DNA from: Diphasiastrum complanatum
Lineage: Eukaryota; Streptophyta; Lycopodiopsida; Lycopodiales; Lycopodiaceae
Direction: 5' to 3'
Assembly (NCBI GenBank): GCA_029204225.1
Contig: CM055098.1
Coordinates: 6,359,746 to 6,423,745, forward strand
Length of the DNA: 64,000 bases
In this document: one piece after another, positions 24,339-34,314 of the stretch
How the letters are laid out: every line of letters starts with the position of its first letter
Numbering within the stretch: position 1 is the stretch's first letter
Translations under genes and position numbers: made by a program
Notes under the pieces: model-generated
What the model saw: the letters and a program-made list of their open reading frames with translations, nothing else
What the model was told of the DNA's origin: nothing
The model's database searches: none

Positions 24339-25304
24339 CATAGTTGCACAGCATCGTGATTCGTTGTTTGCGAACAGCGATTCTGCGAATCGCAATTCTG
24401 AACCCAGAATCGTAAAAAAAAAACCTTTTTTTTTTTTTGGAAAAATAGCTTATGGCTGAAATTTTTTTAGGGGAGCAATGGTCAAACTAGCGTTTTGCCT
24501 CCCATAAGTGCAGTAGATAGGGCACAAACAAATAAAAGTCTGTGCTATTTGGTTGTTATTTGCTCTGGTTCTTAGTAATTGTTAATGGCAAATGCTACAG
24601 TTTGGGCTATCAACTCTATGGATGATGATCACTTTTGCAATCATTTCACTGGAGATGTGAGTGCAATGTGCATACAGTTGGGCCATTATCGGCGCACATT
24701 TGGACCCCATTTTTATCTACCGAGGGGTGCAGGGGGGCAGCACCCCCCCTGTTGTTAGTATGGGGTCTACTTGTGAGACCATGATGGTTAGAGATGGCTA
24801 GATTACACTGTCTATATAGCAGGAAGTCTTGTGGGGGGTTCGGGGGGCGGCAGCCCCCTGAGGAACAGGGGGCCCGGGGGGTGGTAGGCCCCCAGTGGGG
24901 GGTTTGGGGGGCAACGCCCCCCAACGGCAGGGTCCGGGGGCTGCCGGTAGACCCCGGCCCCGACGGTAAGGCCTCTTCATGATTTGACCTTCCAACTCCT
25001 TGAGCGAAAACACACTTACTGGGACCATCTGTGATCGTAACGAACAGGCTAGAGGTTAGTTTTGAATTTTTATCCTTGACAGAACCCAACATAGATTAAT
25101 GCACCTAAATTGGACCATCCTGCACTCGAAACAGTCGATAAACTACACAGTCATAATGCTCTCAATCAGAGCTTACATCTGATACCCATATTGCCTAAAA
25201 AAATTTCCAAAATAAAAACCAATTCTGCACGATTCTGGGAAAATCCCGAAACACGATTTTGAATCGTGATTCTGACCGCGATTCAAAATCGTGGTGCATC
25301 TATG
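24339..25304. mobile_element. Non-autonomous hAT-like DNA element with G-run core
   Basis: 966 bp between imperfect inverted ends starting CATAGTTGCAC (left) and CATAGATGCAC (right, reverse strand), each followed by GATTCG/AATCG-rich subterminal repeats. An 8 bp near-duplication flanks it: CTACAGAT at 24331-24338 and CTACATAT at 25305-25312 (7 of 8 match). An 8 bp target duplication is the mark of hAT elements; the CATAG terminus is not the commonest hAT end, so the superfamily call is inference. No transposase is encoded. The core at about 24725-24965 is extremely G/C-run rich. Confidence 0.6.
24725..24965. repeat. Degenerate GC-rich tandem motif with long G and C runs
   Basis: Repeats of the form GGGGG-TTYGGGGGG-C-GCAGCCCCC and its variants, with many runs of five or more G or C. 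The base composition is wholly unlike the AT-rich surroundings. It could fold into G-quadruplexes or hairpins. Open frames across it are artefacts of the repeat. Confidence 0.8.
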
Positions 25305-25312
25305 CTACATAT

Positions 25313-26020
25313 ACAAATTGCAATGGACCATCCAATACAAAGAGAAGAAATCCTCCTATGCTTTGAAACTTGAGCTAAACAAAAATTAACAAATGAATTC
25401 CAAATGATAAGACCAACTAAATCACTGGTCTTGAAAACAAGGTGATTTCAATGAAATGTAACAATGCAACAACCGGTCATCCTAGATGCAAAACGTCTTT
25501 CAAAAGACCATCAACTAAATATGAGTAGCATGGATTCAGAATACGGCATACTCCCATGATCAGAACTCCCATGATCATGAAAATCACATGAGTATATATG
25601 TGCACAAATCATAACCATATGTTTGTACACAAGACAATGTCTATGAATTGGCCTCGAATCGATCATGGTCCATGGAATTGTTCATCAGAGCTCCACCTGG
25701 AAAACTTCTTGAAGATACAAAAACTGAAATTATGTACAGATAGATAACTTCCTTTGAACTGTTACCTTGCAAGCATGATAGTATGTAGTGATGGATTGGC
25801 TACATTTTTATTTGCTCTTCTCCCACTAGCAACTTTGTCCTCACTGACCTAAAATAAGCCTGGCTTATTTGTGCAGAATGCTTGTTCTCACGGTTGTCCG
25901 ATACACCAATTTAAATCATCGTTTCATTGTCTGTGATTAAATAATGTCAAGAAATTTGTATCCCCATCAAATGAAACGATTAGAGATTAAAATGCGATTC
26001 ATCAAATCTTTCACATAAGT
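25313..26020. other. Spacer downstream of the PPR-SMR gene
   Basis: No gene recognised. The part nearest 26020 is probably the 3' untranslated region of the PPR-SMR gene on the minus strand. Confidence 0.5.
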
Positions 26021-27927
26021 TTATGTTACTATTGAGATTCGATGATCTTGGCTTTGTTCAGAAATGGCCTGTGATCTCGATAGCAACCAACCTCTAATAA
26101 TGTGTCCTCTAGCCACAAGTCTTCCTTTGTTGTATCTGTCAGCTTTGAATGGGCTTTGCATTAGGCTAAGCTTAGCAACAGCCATGGCTTTCACCAAACA
26201 ATCGCCTTGTAGTTCACTATGCTTACCCCAGCCAGTGATCAACCCAACTTGATCTGGAGCACTCACATTTTTTAGCCTGAATGCTAATTCCTTTAGCCAG
26301 AGCATCAGCATTAAATAGGCTGTTCCCATGGCCATGTTGTGTAAATTGAGAGTCCACGTGGTTCCAACCCAAACTGTGGATTCTGGAGGAAGGCCCAACT
26401 CCAAGACACGTTCGACAATGCTCAATTCTTCAATTGAAGAAAAATGGTTCACTATTTCATCCAACAATGAATCCGAGCATGGTATGAAGGCAGTATTTTT
26501 CATTGTAATCAATGCCAAAAGAGATGGACATGCATTGGTGAGAGCGTTCATGGTCTTAATTGATGGGGCAATCCCAGCATCCAGCATCCTTTGTAAAGTT
26601 AGACTAGTTTCAAAATACTTGTGAGCCATGCCATAGGACACCAACATCATGTTATATATTGTTGTGTCAATTGCTTGCTCATGATCCCGCATAAGCTCCA
26701 AGACACCCCCCATAGACTCAAAATCCCCACATCTTCCATAGGAAAACATAAGAGATTTGTAGTCATCCGCACATGGTTCATATCCTGCAATTCTCAATTC
26801 TTCAAAAGTCTTTTCTGCCTCTTGAGGTAGATTCATTGATGCCTGCGCACGCAGCAATGACCTAAACCTTTGAGGACCTGCGAAGCAACTCAGAGCATCA
26901 AACTGTTGAAGAGCATCAGCCCAAAGGCCCAGTTGGGCATAGCTTCCCACCAAAGCACACCCAAATTTTGTTTTCTCAGACAAACCCAATCTCCCATGAG
27001 TGTCCCTCAACACAGTGTCCATCTCATGTTGTCGGCCCGCCTTAGCTAGCAGAGCCACCATACTTGAAACTAGCTGACATATCTGGCTTGACCAGGCTGC
27101 GTCTTTCACTTGTTGATATACCTGCATAAATAATCAATCTTCGGAACTGTTTACGCAAAAGATCTTCAAGTGCTCATAGAAATGCATGAAAGGTTTAATT
27201 TCCTCAAGTGAGTTGTGGCAGAAATGAAGAATTGCATCAAATTCAGGTCTAACTTTTGGAAGTGGGCTGCGGCAGAAATGAAGCATTGCATCGAATTCCT
27301 CATTTCAACAATTGGGCAAATGCAGGGTTTTAGAAATGGGTAGCCTTTACATATCAGCAATACATCGAAATCCTATTTTCAGTAAGTAGCTTTTTGGGAA
27401 GACACAAAGATGTTGATGCTTCCTCTAAACTAACAGAGACAGCTGCATGAAGAATCAATCTTCGGAGCTATTTAGTAAAGAGTTCGAGTGTTCATGAATC
27501 ATAACCATGCATGAAAGGTATGATCTTTCGTTATGCCAAAAATGAGCCACTGAACCAAATTCCTTCATCAAAACCCTATAATTTCCAGCTAGCCTCTGGG
27601 AGAAAACATTTACAGCTTCAAAGCAAACAAACATTTCATAATCTTCTTCCTAGGAAAATGTAGAAAAGGCTTTAAGGCAGGAGGGGGCTGGCAGCATGCA
27701 TGTACCACGAGAGCCAAATCCCAGTGCTGCTGCTTGATCAGCTCATCCAGGACTTGTAACTTCAGGGAGGTGGAGAAATGGTGGGTTCTTCTTACAATGG
27801 ATGACAGCCCACGTCCTCTGCCCCTGCCCTGTAGCAGCTGATGCACCACCCCACTGGCTTTTTTGCTGAGGCTGACGATGTGCATCGAGCACGATGTAGG
27901 CAATGAAACCACTCTGGTCATAGCCAT
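26021..27927 (-). CDS. PPR-SMR protein (two exons), probably organellar
   Basis: Exons 27927-27706 and 27121-26021 join in phase 0 (donor GTG|GTACAT, acceptor TGCAG|GTATAT), giving 440 residues. The start is the first ATG in frame. The N-terminus (MAMTRVVSLPTSCSM...) is rich in Ser, Arg and Thr with few acids, as in organelle transit peptides. Residues about 70-315 hold a short run of degenerate pentatricopeptide helix pairs (e.g. DYKSLMFSYGRCGDFESM, TTIYNMMLVSYGMAHKY). Residues about 328-422 are an SMR domain with TLNLHNM (333 onward), LITGWGKHS (370 onward) and GRLVARGHIIRGWL. The small PPR number and size resemble the little-studied Arabidopsis At2g17033 group of PPR-SMR proteins (from memory, unchecked). 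Family members act in plastid or mitochondrial RNA metabolism. The usual LDxH Asp is Asn here. Confidence 0.88.
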
Positions 27928-28136
27928 TTCTCCCCCACTTGGCCAGCGCCCATTATACACTGAGGGGGCACTTTTGGGGTGTTTGACCCTGGTTGCCTAA
28001 AATGTTCTGGAGTGCTTCAGCCCTGCATTCTTGCTGGCTGGAGACTCGAGACTTGTAACCAGATACGTTAACAAACAAGCTAATCTGAAGTATCAGGACA
28101 AGCTTTGTCCTAAGCCTTAAGATTGAACAAGCATTT

Positions 28137-28252
28137 AAATCGTTAGAAATGTTTCTTGGTTTCCAAGGGGAGGTTTGAACCTGAGATCAAAGGAACTTTG
28201 GATGTCAAGCTAACCAATTGAGCCAACCCCATTGGTCAAATCGTTAGAAATG
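28137..28252 (-). mobile_element. tRNA-derived SINE-like retroposon with 15 bp TSD
   Basis: An 86 bp body (28152-28237) is flanked by a perfect 15 bp direct repeat, AAATCGTTAGAAATG, at 28137-28151 and 28238-28252. On the minus strand the body begins near GGGGTTGGCTCAATTGG (A-box-like) and has GGTTCAAACCTCC (B box), in tRNA order and spacing, and ends in a short A-rich tail. The long TSD points to LINE-type retroposition. It may be a SINE or a single retroposed tRNA-like transcript; it is unlikely to be a working tRNA because the stems pair poorly. Confidence 0.75.
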
Positions 28253-28960
28253 GAAAAAGAAACTAACAATTCCAATGTAAAATGACTAAAAAACACAAAA
28301 CTCATTTCTGTACTCAAATTTAGGCAGCAAAGACATTCTAGTTTTTAGCACACAATATAAAAGCTAAATGATCTCTCAATAGAACACTGAATTTTAATCA
28401 CTTACAAACATAGATACAAAAAGATGCATAAATCCCATAGAATACTAAAGATGATAATTTTTTACAAAAAAGCTAATGAAAATTGAAAAAGCCTTATCAA
28501 ATCTTAAATTGCAAAGGGCACTATTATCAAGTGTAGGTCCCATCTCAATGACTAGCCACATTACAAATGTGGCAAGACTCTTTCACAACCAAAAAATGGC
28601 CAAGAACTAAATTTATTTTGCTAAAAAAGTAGTCATGCACTATGGGAGAGCCTTAAAAGAGACATTGAATGTGAGAAACTCATCATTCTAGGAGTAGCAC
28701 TAGAAGGGCCTACCCAATTATAAGAAGATGTCCAAGTGATTCATTGGCTTAATGGTGTTGGGTCTTAGGGCCGTATTAGTCATGCATGCCCTTTCATAAA
28801 ATCACGACGGTGGTCAAAGGGTGGCACCTTGGCCAAAAAATCGAAAATCTTTTGAACATAAATGCCCATTTCTCAATTGTCTATGTATTTGATTATCATG
28901 CTTTATTAGGAAGTTCCAAGAACGAAGCTTTACTGAATGAGTAAACAAAAGGGTCAGATC
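28253..28960. other. Spacer without recognised features
   Basis: AT-rich; nothing recognised on either strand. Confidence 0.5.
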
Positions 28961-29505
28961 GTGACCAGCAAGCAGAGGGAACAAGCAAAGGCAACTGGAA
29001 GACCAAAGGGAGATCGAAACAACAAGGTGCAAACAAGAAGACTTGTGTGAGATGCAGAGGAGACGGCCATACAGTAGATACCTGCTGGCTCAATCCCAAG
29101 ATTGAGTTATCCATTGCCACAAGAAGGGTCACGCAGCCATGGATTTCCCGAGAAACAAGTCAGCACAGAAGAAACAGGAGAACAGCAATAGTTCATCCTA
29201 TGTCGAGGAGCCCAAGAGCTCAAAAATGGGCAAAGAAAGAACGAACAGAAATTGTTCGACCACCTATATCTATGAAGACGTGTGTGCAGCATCAACATCT
29301 AACACACATGAGGTGATCCTAGATTCAGGAGCCACCTCACACTTCATGACATCAAGACGAATCATGTCTGATTTCAGAAGTGCAGATCCTTCAAGATTCA
29401 TAGTTCTTGGAGACAATATTGGTTCACTATGGCTCAACACAAATGGTAGAGACAGACAACTCAAAGACGTTCTATTCGTGCCTACTCTGCAACAAGACTA
29501 GCAGA
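28960..29505 (+). mobile_element. Copia gag zinc-knuckle and protease remnant
   Basis: The plus strand has a zinc-knuckle block (CVRCRGDGHTVDTCW near 29044-29090) and a Copia protease with VILDSGATSHFMTSRR near 29312-29360, ending with LKDVLFVPTLQQD. The rest of pol is absent. A different Copia lineage from the others in the window, judging by the DSGATSHF form. Broken. Confidence 0.8.
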
Positions 29506-29642
29506 TGCAGGGATTGACAAATTTTCCAGAATTCACACATGTGGAGAATGTCCACAAGAGTGACTGATCTTAATTAAGCTTCTATAACAGTTTGGCTTTC
29601 TCGCACCCTTTGAAAAAATGTGAAGAAGCTGAAAGTACCGTT

Positions 29643-29802
29643 AAAACAACTTGAAGGTGCCCTTAAAAAATTGGCGAAGGTGCCCTCAAAAAAACGAAGA
29701 TGTCTTAACAGTAACTTTCTCGCGCTTTTCGCAGAAAGCCAAAAAGTCGAAGGTACCTATAAAACAACTTGAAGGTGCCCTTAGAAAGTTGGCGAAGGTG
29801 CC
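29643..29802. repeat. Two-copy direct repeat, about 42 bp, 117 bp apart
   Basis: AAAACAACTTGAAGGTGCCC and the following TTGGCGAAGGTGCC occur at 29643-29685 and again at 29760-29802. Shorter GAAGGTGCC copies lie between and after. Nothing coding is seen; the whole of about 29560-30000 looks like a degenerate tandem repeat. Confidence 0.7.
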
Positions 29803-30135
29803 TTTAACAGTTTAACTCTTAAAAATAGAGGACCTCCTCGAATTTAACCTTTCTCGCATTTTTTGGAAAAATGCGAAAGAAGGCCGAAGGTGCTGAAAAA
29901 TAGTTAAACTTTTGAACTGTGAACAAGTTAACTTCTTCAAAATAATTGAACGGAAGAAGTCGAAGACAAGTTTTGCGATTTTTCGGAAGAGTGCAAAAAA
30001 TGCGAATTGTGTGACACTTAGTGTATTTCTGCAGACTATTTGAAAAACGATGTAAATCTGCAGACTTGTTCTAAATGTAAGTTTGTGGAAGTCCTTGAAG
30101 ATGGCCAAGTCTTCAATGACTTCAACTTATTAAAC

Positions 30136-31335
30136 TTAACATCTGAACTTAAATTTATAATGGGATTGGTTACCCTTGGAATGCTTCATACTGTTGTATG
30201 CGAACTCAACCATTGGAAGATATTTTTTCCAATCTGATTGTTGCCTAGAAACATATGTGCGAAGCATATCTTCCATCGACTGGTTGATACGTTCGGTCTG
30301 ACCATCGATTTTTGGGTGATCCATAGACGATGGACTTAAGGTAGTTTCCAGTCTTTCAAAGACTGCCTGCCAGAACTTGCCAGTGAACTTGGAATCCAGA
30401 TCACTAACAATATCATTCAGCAAACCATACAACCTGAACAACTTTTCAACGAAGAGTTGTGCAAGTTCTGAAGCCTTGACAATAATTTCTGCTGGAATAA
30501 ATTGTGCCATCTTGGTAAGCATATCAACTGCTATCCAAATGGCATCGTGACCCTTCCCAGACTTGGGAAGTCCGACCTCAAAATCCATGGAAATACTTTC
30601 TCACTTTTTGTTGCAAATTTCCAACGGATGTAACAGGGTCACAATGTGCGTATCATCGAAAATTCGAACGAAACGCATGGTTCCTCTAAGAATTGTGGTT
30701 GATTGCGGCGGACCTCCAACTGATATTCTTTGGGCAAGCCCAATGTGAAATGTAGCTTAAAGAGCACTCCATCTATGTAGTTAAAAAACTGCAAAGCAGC
30801 CCTTGGAAGTCTTGCCGATAGATGTCCAAGGGCTTCGTCCCCATTTGCAATATGAAAAATTGACGATAATATTCAAAATTGTGGGACAAGCATAAAGGCA
30901 GTCTTAAAGGCTACCTGGAAGTCATCCCAAGTAGTTGGGACCATAGCTCGATCTTTAAGATCCTGCCACCATGAGTACGCCTTTTCGCGTAAAAACATAA
31001 TGGCCGTAGAAATCCGCGAGCTATCTGGTAGATTGTGCATGGAAAAATGTGAAGTCCATCGATCCAACTAGGCCAAGACCACATCTTGGTGTCTATCCTT
31101 TTTCTCTTTGGTGAAAAACTCCGGAGTAAACATCGGGTTGAGGAGTGCTTGCCGAGATTGGGCCATAGCTCGGAATTTCGGCCTCCGCCCGTTCATGTTT
31201 AGACCATATGTTAACAATTTGTTGCTGCAAGAAATGAATTGCACGGATCATATTCTCCATATCAGTCCCAACGGGACTTGGAGCTCGAGTTTCTTCCATA
31301 GGAGTGTCCATTGCAAAAGCAGTATGTAGGAACAA
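30136..31335 (-). mobile_element. Ty3/Gypsy remnant (gag and integrase)
   Basis: The minus strand holds a Gypsy-type gag piece (31067-30873, AYSWWQDLKDRA...TTWDDFQVAFKTAF). Farther downstream is a Gypsy integrase core (30588-30136) with KGHDAIWIAVDMLTKMAQFIP, then DLDSKFTGKFWQAVFE and DGQTERINQSMEDMLR. Reverse transcriptase and RNase H between them are lost. Gag before integrase with RT missing is consistent with an internally deleted Gypsy element. This is the only Gypsy seen in the window. Broken. Confidence 0.88.
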
Positions 31336-32437
31336 GCTTGAGGAAAAACGGAAAACAACGGTATAAAAACCATTAAAAACTGATAACTAGAGAAGAAAGC
31401 CTCAAGAAACAAATAAGCTTGAGAACTCATAAACTCTACAAACAACTTTGAGCATGGGGTAGAGGAAGGTGAATGTACCTCCTTTACCCCCCCCCCCCCC
31501 AAAGCTCCTCTCCAACCTCATGCAAAAAGGATAGGTGGGGCCCCATTTGTCCCTTTTAGGCCTTTCTTACCATGTGGGGCCATAAAATGGTGCCACATGG
31601 CCCATGGACTTCAAATGGATTTTAAACTTAGTTTAGTCCCTTCTCCCACCTCCTTTCTCTTACATACCTCAGCTCCTCTCCATATTTTGGAGATCTACAG
31701 GTATAGAGAGGGAGGAGGATACAAGTACGAACATCAAAGGACAAATCTCCAAAAAAAATCTCGGTTTAACTTTCAAACTTTTAAGCAGTATGCTTAAACT
31801 CTCTAAGTTTTTATAGCTTAGAGTTTATATAACAAAGTTTAAAATAGCTTAGCAAACTTTTAGTTTAAACCATGAAGTTCTAGAGGTCGTGGGGAGGCGT
31901 ACTCCGCCCTCCCCTCTCACCACAGTGTTTGCCCTCCGATCACACCTTGTACGATCTCCATCAGCTCTCCAACCTAGAGCTGGCTCCCAAAGCTTCACGC
32001 TTTGCCCATTTGCATTTGTAGCTTCCACCTATAAGTCATGTCCAATGACTCACGTCCAATATGAGATAGCTGCCCCTTGATGATCATCCCATGTCACCCT
32101 ACAGTCCATCCCTATCAGGTATCCCATGTCATCTCTGGTCACGAAGATCTGAGCATCTACCCTGCAGTGCCCCAATTGTATTCCCTCAAGCTAGCTCCAA
32201 GTTGCTCCTGTGAATTGTTCCAAACCACTCCCTGATAATACACTGAGATGTGAACTCCAAAGCCACCATCAAGTCCCTCACATAACTGTGCATACCAATA
32301 TCCCTCCAAGTGAACCTATGAGATCTTCCATGGTCCAAACAAACAATCTGCACCATGGTATCACTAGAATCTGCATCCTTGATGCAATCATGATATGGCA
32401 AATTGACTTGACTTACCCATAATAGGTAGTTGAAGTG
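31336..32437. other. Spacer left of Copia-B
   Basis: No recognised gene. A C14 run lies at 31487-31500. Short open frames near 32186-32401 (minus) resemble nothing known to me. Confidence 0.5.
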
Positions 32438-32442
32438 TATCT

Positions 32443-33094
32443 TGTGAAGTATTTCGGATCATTCAAGACCCAATCCATGTCCCAAATCTTTGGTTACAAT
32501 AAGGAGCAAACCAACAATCCTGCCAATGTAGAAAAATCAGCATCTACATACAAAATGAGATGCAAACTCTAAGAGATACTGATCAAACACAAACAAAACA
32601 TAAAATATGTTTGTTGTCCATACAATTATAGTACCCTACTGTATTTCACACGTGTGGAATTGAAAATAGCAAAATATGAGCATTCTACACACAAGATTGC
32701 AAGATAACATCATGAGAGTGCACCAATGAGTAGTAGAACCCAAAGAGAACCATGTATAATGATGAAATGAGAGAGAGAAGAGAGAAGATGTGTCTCTCCA
32801 TGAGTTACATCCTTTTATAGAGTTTCCAAACCCTATTTGGCCACTTGGCTTTTCCTCGAAAATGTAAGCTTACTATTTTTGGGTCTAGATTCAATGTACC
32901 CAAAGTTCAAATTTGAATCTCTCTCAAACTCGACTACCAACTTTCCCACACTTTCAAAAAGTTTTCATTGAATGTATTTTAAACTAATATAACTTCAAAA
33001 AGTTTATCTCTAAGTCTAAAATGAGTTTTGGCCTCTTATTGACAATTTACCAAAATATGACTAAACTAGACTAAACTAGTTGAAATCTCTCACA
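32443..33094 (-). repeat. Copia-B 3' LTR
   Basis: 652 bp, TG...CA, direct repeat of 37072-37734; the outer edge touches the TATCT duplication. Confidence 0.92.
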
Positions 33095-34314
33095 CTCCCT
33101 CTTCAACTAGGTGTGGCATAGTTTTGACAATAGAACTTTGATCTAACTTTAGAATGATCTCCGCCCTAAGTATAGATCTCCTTTCTAAGGTTCTAAAGTA
33201 TCTTTCATAATTGATATAGAAAATAGTGTCCAAATTGGATGCTTCACTATTTCTTACATCAAGATGTAACTAGAACATGAAGAACCAAATAGAATGTGAA
33301 TGAAATGATTCCTCCATGTTTCAAACTTTGAACTCTTTGGGAAATTACAACAACCAAACAATAAATGTGAGTGATGACCACTTGCTTGCTTGTCTCCTCC
33401 AACTTTGTCCTTTCTTGATATGTCTTCACCATAAAACTCCATGAATAAGCCTCCATCTCCATCTTGCAACAAGATATCATCAAACCTTGATGACTTGGCC
33501 ATGAATGAGTGACATAATGAGCCTCCATTAGCTTCATTTCCATCAGCAAAACCAGCCAAGAATGCTAGTACAACTCCAACAATAAGATATTGCAAGACAA
33601 TGTAGCTAGTTTGTCCATATCTTGACAATTTGCACACATCCACATGAAATAGCTCAAACATGAGATAGAACAAGTAAAGAAAACTTGAACAACACTTCCT
33701 TGCTGCTCCTTTGACCTTACTTGAGTCTTCAATAAGCTACAAAAATAGATCCATAACATCTTTTCCAATTACCTCTCCTTTGATGCTCTTGACTAGTTCC
33801 AAATTGCCACCTTTCCTTTTGTGTTGTTGAAGCCCTTTGAGACCAACCTCTTGATCTTCCTCTTGAACATCAAAGTCATTGAACAAAATTTGTTTTCCAA
33901 ATCCATTACTTGCTTTTTCAGTATGAAAACCGTGAGAACCAGTATCCACTTGCATAGCATCATCTATACAAGAAAATTCTCCAAAACATGTGAGTAAAGC
34001 AAAGTGAGTCGCTTCCACTTGCTTACCTTTCTCTTGATCATCAAAGATATCAAAGATATGAATCAGACCTGAACCTCTGAAAATACTCCCTCTCAAAAAT
34101 ATGATCTAGATCAAACAATATCTCATCAATGCTTGATCTCGAATTTCCACAAAGGTTAGTGAAAACAATGTTACCAATGTCACAAAAGATAGATTCCAAA
34201 CTTTCCATCCAACATGAAGTAGAGTAGGTGAAGATGAGTATCAAACCTAATAAATCCAACCTTCTTGAGTCCATAACAAACCTCAATAAGCTCACCAATG
34301 AGATCTTCCTTGTC

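Noticed and set aside
24646-25092. Pro/Gly-rich open frames on both strands
   Set aside because: They follow the G-run tandem core of the hAT-like element; no start or splice context and no known domain.
28152-28237. Functional tRNA gene
   Set aside because: tRNA-like boxes but poor stem pairing, and perfect 15 bp target duplications show retroposition.
32186-32401. Open frames flanking Copia-B (also 37777-37971) as halves of one interrupted gene
   Set aside because: Both flanks have modest open frames on the minus strand but neither resembles a known family, so continuity cannot be shown.
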